A DNA stretch of 6,896 bases from Actinomycetes bacterium (GCA_023419515.1 JAEZXW010000033.1:1-6896), one strand, 5' to 3'. Numbered from the stretch's first letter, positions 1-6,430 are shown. Numbers and translations: made by a program. The notes: a model not told the origin generated them from the sequence alone.

Positions 1-981
1 CTCGAGCATGACGCGACCTGCCACCATAGCGATAGGATTACCCGAAAGCGTACCTGCCTGATAGACTGGACCCACCGGAGCCAAGGCATCCATAACTTCA
101 GCGCGACCACCGAGTGCGCCAACCGGAAAACCGCCACCGATGATCTTGCCAAAGGTGGTGATATCAGGCGTGATGCCAAAGAGACCTTGGGCACCGGCGA
201 GCGACGCACGAAAGCCGGTGATAACCTCGTCAAAAATCAAGAGCGCGCCATGCTTGGTGCAAAGCTCGCGCAGGCCCTCCAAAAAGCCGGGCTCTGGCAA
301 AACAACGCCCATGTTGCCCGCGACTGGCTCAACGATCACGCCAGCAACCTGACCCTCGTTAGTCTCAAAGCACGCACGAACCGACTCAAGATCGTTGTAG
401 CGTGCAAGCAAGGTATCACCCACCGCACCGCGAGTCACACCGGGGGTATCAGGAATGTTGAGGGTTGCAACGCCCGAGCCAGCAGCAGCCAAAAGTGCAT
501 CTGAGTGGCCGTGATAGTTACCCTCAAATTTGATGAACTTCTCACGCTCGGTATAACCACGAGCAAGGCGCAGCGCCGTCATCGTCGCCTCAGTACCGCT
601 CGAGACAAAACGTACGCGCTCAATGGAAGGAACAATCTTGCAGATGGTTTCTGCGAGCAGAGTCTCGGCCTCACAAGGAGCACCAAACGAGGTACTACGC
701 GCAAGCGCCTCAGCAACCGCCTCAAGCACCGGCTCAAAAGCGTGACCTAAGATCATCGGACCCCATGAGTTGATGAAATCAACGTACACGTTGCCGTCGA
801 GATCCCAAATCAAGTGACCCTTTGCACGATCATAAAAGATAGGATCGTTACCCACAGAGCGAAATGCACGCACCGGAGAATCCACACCGCCAGGAATTAC
901 CTCTTTAGCGCGGGCAAAAGCCTGGGTGCTCTTCTCCATCGAGCCGATCTTACCGGTCCAGCTTGCAGCACAGTCTGACAT
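1..981 (-). CDS. hemL: Glutamate-1-semialdehyde 2,1-aminomutase (HemL), C-terminus beyond left edge
   Basis: This PLP enzyme converts glutamate-1-semialdehyde to 5-aminolevulinate, the last step of the C5 route that feeds all tetrapyrroles; it is cytosolic. I translated the frame by hand because it runs off the window: 327 codons are visible, and about 100 residues of a usual 430 are missing. Seen directly: IPGGVDSPVRAF (29-40), SSGTEATMTALRLAR (127-141), GNYHGHSD (154-161), FDEVITGFR (250-258) and TTFGKIIGGG (275-284), where K279 is the expected PLP Schiff-base lysine. The ATG at 981 has a GAGGGG Shine-Dalgarno five bases upstream and lies two bases after the stop of the preceding gene, so coupled translation is likely. 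A second ATG at 939 (residue 15) matches the usual family start better but has no clear ribosome binding site. It is the third gene of the operon, and its neighbours point to heme synthesis as the destination of its product. Confidence 0.96.
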   Translation of the reverse strand, partial: MSDCAASWTGKIGSMEKSTQAFARAKEVIPGGVDSPVRAFRSVGNDPIFYDRAKGHLIWDLDGNVYVDFINSWGPMILGHAFEPVLEAVAEALARSTSFGAPCEAETLLAETICKIVPSIERVRFVSSGTEATMTALRLARGYTEREKFIKFEGNYHGHSDALLAAAGSGVATLNIPDTPGVTRGAVGDTLLARYNDLESVRACFETNEGQVAGVIVEPVAGNMGVVLPEPGFLEGLRELCTKHGALLIFDEVITGFRASLAGAQGLFGITPDITTFGKIIGGGFPVGALGGRAEVMDALAPVGPVYQAGTLSGNPIAMVAGRVMLE

Positions 982-983
982 CG

Positions 984-2114
984 CTACCCCTCACTGCCTT
1001 TCATGTCTTCCATGAAATACCTCATAGAAACCTTTTTGAACTCACGCGTTGAATAGAGCATGCAAGGGCGTTCAACTCGATCATCAAGCCCCGCTTCTGC
1101 CAACTCAACAAACATCTGATCAACGATGGCCTCGCACTCCTCGGCGCTATTACCATGAACCATTGTATAGAGATTTGAAGGCCATGTCTCTTGGCGCGGG
1201 CGCTCATAGCAGTGGCTTACCGTCTTGCGATCGGCAAGCAGTGGAGCGACGGTGGTGACGATGTCATCGGGAACATCCCACACGCACATAGCATTGTGAC
1301 TGTAACCGACACGATGATGCCTAATTGCTGCACCAAAACGACGGATAGTGCCGTTGAACTTCCAGTTTCTCACGCGCTGCAATACAGCACGTTCACCGAG
1401 TTCAAACCCATCAATGCCGTGGGTCTGCTGAGCAACAAACTCAAACGGACGAAGATGTCCGCTCAGATCACTCTGTAGTTCACGCACGAGTGCCTTGTCG
1501 ATCTCTGAATATGCCTCGGGCACGATTGAGGCTGGATCGATGTAGGGTTTGCGCACTGCTGGAGTGGCTGGCACATCAGGTTTTACCTGCGCGCTTGCAG
1601 CCGATTTGCCGCTCTTTTCTGCTCCATCCTTATCCTTGCCGCCGACGTTAAAGTCAACGCGGATCTTGTAAAGGCGCTTGGTTGGCAAGTGTAGTATGTC
1701 GCTATAACCGGTCTTAACCGCAATCTCATTGAGGATCACGCGAGCCTCAAAAAGCGAAGGTGTAATCAAGGTAAACCAAATGTTGTAGTGACCAGGGCGC
1801 TCATAGTTGTGGGTCACGTTGATGTATTGGTTGATAAAATCAGCGACCTTATCAACATCCGTCTCAACAGGAACGCTAACAGCGCAGAGCGCTGAAGTAT
1901 ATCCGAGATGATTGGCATCAAAGATTGCACCGAGTCGCCTGATGATCCCTGCCTCTTTAAGCTCATTGACGCAGGAAAAAACCTCATTTTCAGTGCTTTC
2001 AAGCTCAGTAGCGTGCACCTCATACGGACGAGACTCAATGGGAAAGCCCGACTGAATTTTGCCGAGCACCGCTGCTTGAAAATCATTCAAGCCATGCTTG
2101 TTTTTGTGTGTCAT
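984..2114 (-). CDS. ahbAB: Fused siroheme decarboxylase AhbA-AhbB (two Lrp/AsnC-type modules)
   Basis: The 376-residue protein holds two copies of the Lrp/AsnC-like fold that forms siroheme decarboxylase. This enzyme removes the two acetate carboxylates at C12 and C18 of siroheme to give 12,18-didecarboxysiroheme. Module 1 (about 8-157) has a winged-helix part ending in IIRRLGAIFD (57-66), then the substrate-binding part with THNYERPGHYNIWFTL (101-116), like AhbA. Module 2 (about 203-362) has TIRRFGAAIRHHRVGY (256-271) and SHCYERPRQETWPSNLYTMV (300-319), like AhbB. H102 and H301 lie in the conserved H-x-Y-E-R-P motif of each half. A charged, Ala/Pro-rich linker (about 158-195) joins them. Elsewhere AhbA and AhbB are often separate; NirDL is a comparable fused relative in heme d1 synthesis. 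The ATG overlaps the upstream stop as ATGA, with GAGGAG eight bases before it. A transcription-factor role is a less likely reading, given the paired motifs and the radical SAM neighbour. Confidence 0.88.
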   Translation of the reverse strand: MTHKNKHGLNDFQAAVLGKIQSGFPIESRPYEVHATELESTENEVFSCVNELKEAGIIRRLGAIFDANHLGYTSALCAVSVPVETDVDKVADFINQYINVTHNYERPGHYNIWFTLITPSLFEARVILNEIAVKTGYSDILHLPTKRLYKIRVDFNVGGKDKDGAEKSGKSAASAQVKPDVPATPAVRKPYIDPASIVPEAYSEIDKALVRELQSDLSGHLRPFEFVAQQTHGIDGFELGERAVLQRVRNWKFNGTIRRFGAAIRHHRVGYSHNAMCVWDVPDDIVTTVAPLLADRKTVSHCYERPRQETWPSNLYTMVHGNSAEECEAIVDQMFVELAEAGLDDRVERPCMLYSTREFKKVSMRYFMEDMKGSEG

Positions 2115-3502
2115 GCAAGCAACTCCTCAAACTGACGCTTCATCTTATTGGGGACGAAGGCGCAGAATGGCTCTTCATCCATGTAATCGCCCGTCTTGGC
2201 AAGGGCGCGAGCACGGCAACCACCGCATACGCCGCGATACTCACACATGCCGCACTTACCGGTTAAAAGCTTGCTGTAGGCACGCAGGTCATTAAAAACT
2301 GGCGAGTTCACAAAGATGTCTGAAAACGGACGCTCCTTGACATTGCCAAGCTGCATATCGAAGTAACCACAGGGCTGCACATCACCCGTATGGCTGATAA
2401 AGACAAAAGTAATGCCGCCGAGACAACCACGGGTCATCGCATCCAAGCCGTATTGCTCAGCTGAAATTTTGGAGCCTTCCTCGACTGCCTTTTGATGAAC
2501 GATGCGATAGTACTGTGGCGCATCGGTTGGCTTAAAGTGCATGGGGGACTCTTTTTGACGATCGTATGCCCAAGTCAGCGCATCTTCGTACTCCTGACTC
2601 GTGAGCTCGACCGCCTTGAGATCCTCACCGCGCCCCGTCGGAACGAGCAAAAACAGATGGAGCGCATCGACATTGAGCTCGAGCGCTAAATCGTGCATCT
2701 GCTCCAAGCGCGTATGGTTCATCTTGGTGACCGTGGTGTTGATCTGAACGCCCACTCCGTTTGCCTTGCAGTTCTTGATGCCCTCAATCGTTGCCTCAAA
2801 AGCACCCTCCTGACCGCGAAAGGCATCGTGCTCTTCCTTGGTAGGAAAGTCAATTGAGACCGAGACACGCGGAATGCGATGTTCTTTGAGCTTACGGCCA
2901 ACCTCAGGGGTGATAAGCATGCCATTGGTGCCAACCACCGGACTTGCACCTTTTTCGCGCGCGTAATCGATGATGTCCCAGATGTCCTCACGCATGAGCG
3001 GCTCGCCGCCCGTCAGGATGAGGATAGGGTTGGTGATCGAACAGATGTCATCGATGGTCGCCTTGATTTCATCAAGGGTCAGCGCACCAGGGTAAGGCTC
3101 GAGCATGGCATCAGCACGACAGTGGGCACAGGCAAGGTTGCACGAGCGAGTAATTTCCCATGCGATGATACGCGGGGCTTGCATCTTGTAGCGCTTTTGG
3201 AACTCGATCGCCTGAGGACCGCCACCAGGACGAAAGCCTGTTGAGCGTGATCCGCCGTAGCGCTGCAGTCCCCCTGGATGACCTCCTGGGTGACCCCCTG
3301 GATGACCCCCTGGATGACCACCTGGATGACCTCCTGGGTGACCGCCCATCGGAATTCCCGCGGGATGCCCGCCAGCATGACCCATCGGCAGACTCACCGA
3401 AACTGGTGTCGACCCACAGGGCGACATGGCATCGGCAAGCTCTTCTTCACTGATCAAAAGATCAAACGCTGGTGCTGTGGTTTGTTCTTCACGCTTGGTC
3501 AC
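2111..3502 (-). CDS. ahbD: AhbD-like radical SAM heme b synthase with His-rich GGHP-repeat N-terminus
   Basis: AhbD-family enzymes oxidatively decarboxylate two propionates of iron-coproporphyrin III to vinyl groups, giving heme b. Residues here are numbered from the GTG at 3502 (463 aa). Seen: PRIIAWEITRSCNLACAHCR, whose CxxxCxxC is C121, C125 and C128 (the SAM-cleaving [4Fe-4S] site); GGEPL (165-169); and a SPASM-like C-terminus with C360, C378, C417, C420, C426, C429 and C447, including CGMCEYRGVCGGCRARA. That tail and the WEITRSCNLAC start fit AhbD better than AhbC. I chose GTG 3502 because GAGAGGGG lies six bases upstream; the frame could extend to a GTG at 3520, which has no ribosome binding site. 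The first 110 residues or so are an unusual extension: six GGHP units (53-76) and a Gly-rich stretch. It is the first gene of the operon and overlaps ahbAB by four bases. The radical SAM/SPASM class is certain; the exact substrate is inferred from family resemblance and neighbours. Confidence 0.88.
   Translation of the reverse strand: MTKREEQTTAPAFDLLISEEELADAMSPCGSTPVSVSLPMGHAGGHPAGIPMGGHPGGHPGGHPGGHPGGHPGGHPGGLQRYGGSRSTGFRPGGGPQAIEFQKRYKMQAPRIIAWEITRSCNLACAHCRADAMLEPYPGALTLDEIKATIDDICSITNPILILTGGEPLMREDIWDIIDYAREKGASPVVGTNGMLITPEVGRKLKEHRIPRVSVSIDFPTKEEHDAFRGQEGAFEATIEGIKNCKANGVGVQINTTVTKMNHTRLEQMHDLALELNVDALHLFLLVPTGRGEDLKAVELTSQEYEDALTWAYDRQKESPMHFKPTDAPQYYRIVHQKAVEEGSKISAEQYGLDAMTRGCLGGITFVFISHTGDVQPCGYFDMQLGNVKERPFSDIFVNSPVFNDLRAYSKLLTGKCGMCEYRGVCGGCRARALAKTGDYMDEEPFCAFVPNKMKRQFEELLA
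3275..3346 (-). repeat. 12-bp tandem repeat, six units, coding (Gly-Gly-His-Pro)x6
   Basis: Six in-frame 12-bp units of form GGN GGT CAY CCA lie inside ahbD. Differences between units fall only at the third base of the first Gly codon (C, A, T, G, G, A) and of the His codon (CAC or CAT), so all are synonymous. Units 1-2 and 5-6 match except for the first Gly third base, which suggests duplication of a block within the array. Each gain or loss of a unit keeps the reading frame. Looser copies (GHAGGHPAGIPM) precede it in the protein. Confidence 0.95.
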
Positions 3503-3641
3503 GTGAATCCCCTCTCTCACCGTTTTTGCAGCGATAACATTGTTTTTGTCTCATGTTCACTACAGTGTATCAACGCCCGCAAAAGCAGCTGTTACATATG
3601 TGCACACCATCAAAATCGAACATTTTGCCAGACGAGATTTT

Positions 3642-3662
3642 AAAAACGGCATGCATGTGCCG
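3642..3662 (-). terminator. Probable Rho-independent terminator after the glycosyltransferase
   Basis: On the minus strand CGGCA and TGCCG form a five-pair GC-rich stem (3647-3662) with a six-base loop, followed directly by TTTTT (3646-3642) and then AAAA. It lies 65 bases past the glycosyltransferase stop and 140 bases before the ahbD start, so it would separate the two transcription units. The stem is short, so efficiency is uncertain. A second GC-rich inverted repeat without a T tract (GGCGGT at 3680-3685, ACCGCC at 3702-3707) lies just upstream of it. Confidence 0.6.
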
Positions 3663-3726
3663 CGAGGATAACAAGCGCCGGCGGTTCCACTCCTGCCGCA
3701 TACCGCCTGAGCTTTCCACATCACAC

Positions 3727-4845
3727 TCAAGAGCGATGAGAAAGCCACGAAAAAAACCCCGAGACAAATCCCTGCCATGTTCCAAAACCAAAGGCAGCAT
3801 GAAGCAGTACAAAGATAGCAGGCAGAATTACATAGGTCACATACTGTTTACGCGCCTGAGATGCGGCATGAATACTCATGGCAAAACAGGTGATGAGATA
3901 AAGTGCGACGCACACCACAAAAAACTGAGGACTTTGGAACACCAAGGCAAACAAGCCACTCACAAGCAGAATGCCCAACAAGCATGCCGGAATGAGACTC
4001 GCAAATGAAACGGCTCGAGGCTGGATAAACAAGGTACGCGCCATCCAAAAGCCATTGAGTTGACGCTGGCGCAACAGCCCTGCGAGGGTTGAGCGCGTGA
4101 TCTGATATGAGACGATCCGTGGATCAAAGTAGACGCGATAGCCCTTTTTCTTGAGTCGATAACTCATGTCAGCCTCTTCACTTCGCCACAAGCGCTCATC
4201 ATACGTACCAACGTCTCGAAAGACGCTCATGCGATAACAGCCGTGAAAAACCGCATTAACCCAACCTGGGTCGGCATACGCTATCTGAGAAAACAACTGA
4301 GCACCAAAGGCAGATTCATCGGCAACAACGAGCGCCTCTTGTATGGGCTTGCCCTGCGCGGTGAGCGCAATGCGCCTGCCGCCACAAACGGCTCGCTCAG
4401 GATCGCCATTGAGGCACTTGACGCACGACTCAAGAAAATCAGCAGGAATGCGAGCATGGGCATCAATGCGCACAAACGATTCAGCTGTCGTGTTCTGAAT
4501 TGCCTTATTTACACCCGTTGGCAGTGAGATGCTCTCATTCTCGATCACTGTCACACGAGAAAAGGGAGTAAAGCGCTCTCCCTCACTCGGACGCACAGCG
4601 CTGCGTGCAAAATTTTTCATGACCTGAGCAGTGTGATCGCTTGACGACGAGTTCACAAGGATAACCTCAATGAGCCCGTGCGGATAGGTCTGGCGAGTGA
4701 TGTCGCGCAGAAGCGTCTTGAGTGCTTCTGCCTCATTTCTCACCACGCATGCAACGGCAATTGTGGCAAGCGGCGGCGTATCACCCAAGGATACATCGTG
4801 AGAATCTGTCGAGGTCATTGTACTCATTGTGCCCATGATAGTCAT
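3727..4845 (-). CDS. ExoA-like family 2 glycosyltransferase, membrane-anchored
   Basis: A GT-A fold glycosyltransferase of the succinoglycan ExoA-like group, which transfers a sugar from a nucleotide-sugar donor onto a lipid-linked or cell-surface acceptor at the cytoplasmic face of the membrane. Numbering from ATG 4845 (372 aa): the nucleotide-binding start is IAVACVVRNEAEAL (29-42) with EVILVNSSSSDHT (60-72). The metal site is D128-A-H130 (VRIDAHARIP), a DxH form that I recall as typical of ExoA-like proteins in place of DxD. The acceptor side has GTYDERLWRSEEADMSYRL (213-231) and QRQLNGFW (260-267). Hydrophobic segments at about 281-302, 307-327 and 336-363 suggest a C-terminal membrane anchor. 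The start is unsure: the frame extends to a TTG at 4863, ATGs occur at 4845, 4836, 4827 and 4818, and none has a clear ribosome binding site. It stands alone, divergent from rnpB and separated from the heme operon by a terminator. Donor and product are unknown; a role in surface polysaccharide or glycolipid synthesis is inferred. Confidence 0.88.
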   Translation of the reverse strand: MTIMGTMSTMTSTDSHDVSLGDTPPLATIAVACVVRNEAEALKTLLRDITRQTYPHGLIEVILVNSSSSDHTAQVMKNFARSAVRPSEGERFTPFSRVTVIENESISLPTGVNKAIQNTTAESFVRIDAHARIPADFLESCVKCLNGDPERAVCGGRRIALTAQGKPIQEALVVADESAFGAQLFSQIAYADPGWVNAVFHGCYRMSVFRDVGTYDERLWRSEEADMSYRLKKKGYRVYFDPRIVSYQITRSTLAGLLRQRQLNGFWMARTLFIQPRAVSFASLIPACLLGILLVSGLFALVFQSPQFFVVCVALYLITCFAMSIHAASQARKQYVTYVILPAIFVLLHAAFGFGTWQGFVSGFFSWLSHRS

Positions 4846-4876
4846 CGAGGACACCGCACGCAAGCAGGGAAAAACA

Positions 4877-4885
4877 TGCTACACT
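4877..4885 (+). promoter_or_regulatory. Probable extended -10 promoter of rnpB
   Basis: TGC followed by TACACT gives an extended -10 element (TGn plus a 4/6 match to TATAAT). It lies seven bases before the 5' edge of the RNase P RNA, as expected for a transcript starting near 4892. No good -35 hexamer is found at the usual distance (CACGCA at 4857-4862 is poor), which fits an extended -10 promoter. Confidence 0.55.
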
Positions 4886-4891
4886 ACAGAA

Positions 4892-5247
4892 CGCGCAAGT
4901 GGACTGGGCTCTACGCGTGCCACTGTCATCAGATAGATTTGGTATGAGGAAAGTCCGGACTTCACCAAGCGAGATGCCAACTTGAAGTTGGACGGGGTGA
5001 CCCGATGGAAAGTGCCACAGAAAAGAAAACTCCCGCTTTTAGCGCCTCACGCGCCAAGAGCGAGAAAAGCTGAAACGGTGTGGTAAGAGCGCACCAGTGT
5101 GTTGGTAACAACACAGCTTGGCAAACCCCTTCTGAAGCAAGGGCAAATAGGAGCACAATAAGGATGCTTGGCCTTGTGCTCGGGTTGCCCGCGAAGATAA
5201 ATGTAGGCCTTCAACGACAGAATCCGGCTTATAGGTCCACTTGCGCT
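4892..5247 (+). ncRNA. rnpB: RNase P RNA, bacterial type A
   Basis: This is the catalytic RNA of ribonuclease P, which removes 5' leaders from precursor tRNAs. The ends are set by a perfect ten-pair P1 helix: GCGCAAGTGG (4893-4902) with CCACTTGCGC (5237-5246). Conserved blocks seen in order: GAGGAAAGTCCGGAC (4946-4960), GGTAAGAGCGCACC (5082-5095), GCAAACCCC in the P15 region (5121-5129), GCAAGGGCAAATAGG (5137-5151), and ACAGAATCCGGCTTATAG (5217-5234), which supplies the 3' side of helix P4. The length of about 355 bases and the P15/L15 block fit the ancestral type A architecture, not the Bacillus type B. The L15 loop reads GGCAA at 5120-5124 where GGUAA is usual. The gene is divergent from the glycosyltransferase and convergent with divIVA. 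Confidence 0.97.
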
Positions 5248-5369
5248 TCTCGATGTCTCTATTCAAACAAAGTAATTCGCTCGAGTAACGTGACTCGCCT
5301 ACGCACAGCAGCTCACTCGCGTGCAACACTTCCCCGATGCCTTCGTTCCTGCAAACGCATCAACCTATG

Positions 5370-5406
5370 AAAAAGCGCTCCCGGTGAATAACCAGCGGGA
5401 ACGCTT
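5370..5406 (-). terminator. Rho-independent terminator, second after divIVA
   Basis: Read on the minus strand, AAGCG-T-TCCCG pairs with CGGGA-G-CGCTT (5402-5406 with 5373-5377, 5396-5400 with 5379-5383), ten pairs around one mismatch with a 12-base loop. The hairpin runs straight into a T tract (5374-5370). The hairpin can also form in the rnpB direction but has no T tract there. Confidence 0.75.
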
Positions 5407-5413
5407 AATGTCT

Positions 5414-5439
5414 AAAAACGCAGCGCTCACACGGCGCTG
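5414..5439 (-). terminator. Rho-independent terminator, first after divIVA
   Basis: On the minus strand CAGCGC (5439-5434) and GCGCTG (5426-5421) form a perfect six-pair stem with a seven-base loop, followed by CG and then TTTTT (5418-5414). It lies 31 bases after the divIVA stop and is the first of two stacked terminators. Confidence 0.75.
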
Positions 5440-5470
5440 AAATGTCGAAGAGCGCTCATTCAGTAAGCGC

Positions 5471-6112
5471 TTAGTCCAAGTCGTCAGTGTCAACGCTATC
5501 AACTGGAGCGTCAAATGGGTTGGCAGGCTCTTGAGCAGCTGGTGCTGGCTTTGCAGCAGGTGCCTGATTTGCTGAGCCAGTCATGTATGGAGAGGCAATC
5601 ATTGCCTCAGGGAACACTGAGTGAGCTTCATCCTCAAAATGCTTGATCAGCTCAAGATACTTGGAGCGGAACTCCTCGCGGCTTGCCTTCAGGCGCTCGA
5701 TCTCAGCAAGCTCAGTCTCCTTCTCCTTGAGCGCCTTGCGGATGATCTCGCGTGAACGACTGTCTGCCTCAGAGCGGATGGAGTCAGCCTCGTGACGGGC
5801 ATCAGCCACGATCTTATCGGCAGTCTGCTGGGCAATAATGAGCACAGAACCAACCTGCTGAGCATCTGCAGCCTGCGGCTGTGGAGCAACCGGTGGCATG
5901 GCAGCAACGGTAGCCTGAGGGTTGCCCTGCTCGGTCTGGGCAAGACGCGCCTCAGCGTTAGTCAAGCGACCCTTCAGATCGGCGATCTTGTGCAGCATGG
6001 CCTCAACTTCAGCAGAAACCTGCTCAAGAAAATTATCAACCTCTACAGGATCATAGCCACGCTTTGCCTCAGAAAAGCGCTGATCTTGAATGTCTTGCGG
6101 AGTGATGCTCAT
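5471..6112 (-). CDS. divIVA: DivIVA-family cell division / polar growth coiled-coil protein
   Basis: A 213-residue DivIVA homologue. Such proteins bind negatively curved membrane at poles and septa and recruit division or wall-synthesis partners. The N-terminal membrane-binding domain has ITPQDIQDQRF (3-13) and KRGYDPVEVDNFLEQV (17-32). R18 of the Bacillus R-G-Y motif is kept, but position 17, the membrane-inserting Phe in B. subtilis, is Lys, as I recall in actinobacterial Wag31-type KRGY proteins. A first coiled coil (33-62) is followed by a Pro/Gln/Ala linker (63-86), a long charged coiled coil (about 87-165), and an Ala/Pro-rich tail ending in the acidic DSVDTDDLD. The ATG at 6112 has AAAGGA six bases upstream. 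It is the last gene of proC-yggT-divIVA, 39 bases after yggT, and is followed by two terminators. Confidence 0.95.
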   Translation of the reverse strand: MSITPQDIQDQRFSEAKRGYDPVEVDNFLEQVSAEVEAMLHKIADLKGRLTNAEARLAQTEQGNPQATVAAMPPVAPQPQAADAQQVGSVLIIAQQTADKIVADARHEADSIRSEADSRSREIIRKALKEKETELAEIERLKASREEFRSKYLELIKHFEDEAHSVFPEAMIASPYMTGSANQAPAAKPAPAAQEPANPFDAPVDSVDTDDLD

Positions 6113-6151
6113 ATCAAGTCCTTTCGTAAGCTCGCCTTATCTGAGCTGTCG

Positions 6152-6409
6152 TTAGAGTATAGCGCGAATTATATACACGAGAAAATTTAACAGAATGAAT
6201 GCAATAATCGGCGAAAAATCGATCATGCCCGTCTGTGGCATAAAGCGCCTGATTGCATCAAGCAGCGGCGCTGTCAAGGTTTCAAGAGCAGTTGAAAGAT
6301 CGAGCAAAAGCCCGCTTTTATTGGGAAACCACGATAGGATGACCGAAACAAAAAGCACCATCATATAGGCGTTGATAAGCGTGATGAGAGCCGTTTCAAG
6401 CGTGTGCAT
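6152..6409 (-). CDS. YggT family membrane protein
   Basis: An 85-residue integral membrane protein, about the usual size of a single YggT domain. Two hydrophobic helices are visible: about 6-28, ending in SVILSWFP, and about 62-85, opening with the family signature DFSPIIAFILL (64-74). Between them is an amphipathic stretch with TAPLLDAIRRFMP (46-58). YggT proteins commonly lie beside division genes (sepF, divIVA) or proC; their biochemical role is poorly known, and osmotic stress has been suggested in some species. The ATG at 6409 has AAAGGGG upstream at a long spacing of 12 bases, so translation may be weak or coupled to proC, which ends 21 bases before. No better in-frame start is present. 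Confidence 0.92.
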   Translation of the reverse strand: MHTLETALITLINAYMMVLFVSVILSWFPNKSGLLLDLSTALETLTAPLLDAIRRFMPQTGMIDFSPIIAFILLNFLVYIIRAIL

Positions 6410-6430
6410 AATCGAGAAACACCCCTTTGG

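Larger units (their letters stand above)
5248..5470. other. Convergent intergenic region between rnpB and divIVA
   Basis: No coding sequence is supported here. The right half holds two minus-strand terminators, listed separately. A third short inverted repeat, AGCGCT at 5451-5456 and 5466-5471, overlaps the divIVA stop but has no T tract. No plus-strand hairpin followed by T residues was found after rnpB, so its 3' end may come from processing, or transcription may stop at the hairpin at 5373-5406, which would fold on either strand. Positions 5248-5369 show nothing recognisable. Confidence 0.6.

Noticed and set aside
187..750. Plus-strand frames of 81-105 codons within the first 750 bases.
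   Set aside because: They are shadows of hemL, whose minus-strand translation matches the family along its whole visible length.
984..2114. Reading the fused Lrp/AsnC protein as a transcriptional regulator of the operon.
   Set aside because: Both halves carry the siroheme decarboxylase-type motifs (HNYERP, HCYERP with WPSNLYTM) and the gene sits between ahbD and hemL, so an enzymatic role is better supported.
3275..3346. CRISPR array or operator cluster.
   Set aside because: The units are 12 bp with no spacers and lie wholly inside a well-supported coding frame.
3079..3453. Repeat-rich reading frames on both strands over the 12-bp array (for example VIQGV or MTPW type repeats).
   Set aside because: They are frame shadows of the GGHP array inside ahbD. 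Only the GGHP frame has all-synonymous variation and a conserved enzyme downstream.
3503..3641. Promoter and operator for the ahb operon: TTGATA at 3573-3568 on the minus strand and the dyad CACT-AC-AGTG at 3558-3567.
   Set aside because: A promoter must lie here because of the terminator at 3642-3662, but TTGATA has no good -10 at 16-18 bases and the dyad is only four bases per arm; neither is specific enough to call.
3553..4008. A 151-codon plus-strand frame across the glycosyltransferase end and the intergenic region.
   Set aside because: It is antisense to a clear gene, has a biased Lys/Arg/His composition and shows no recognisable domain.
5039..5370. Short reading frames on both strands across rnpB and its downstream region.
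   Set aside because: The sequence here is explained by conserved RNase P RNA structure; the translated peptides show no family features.
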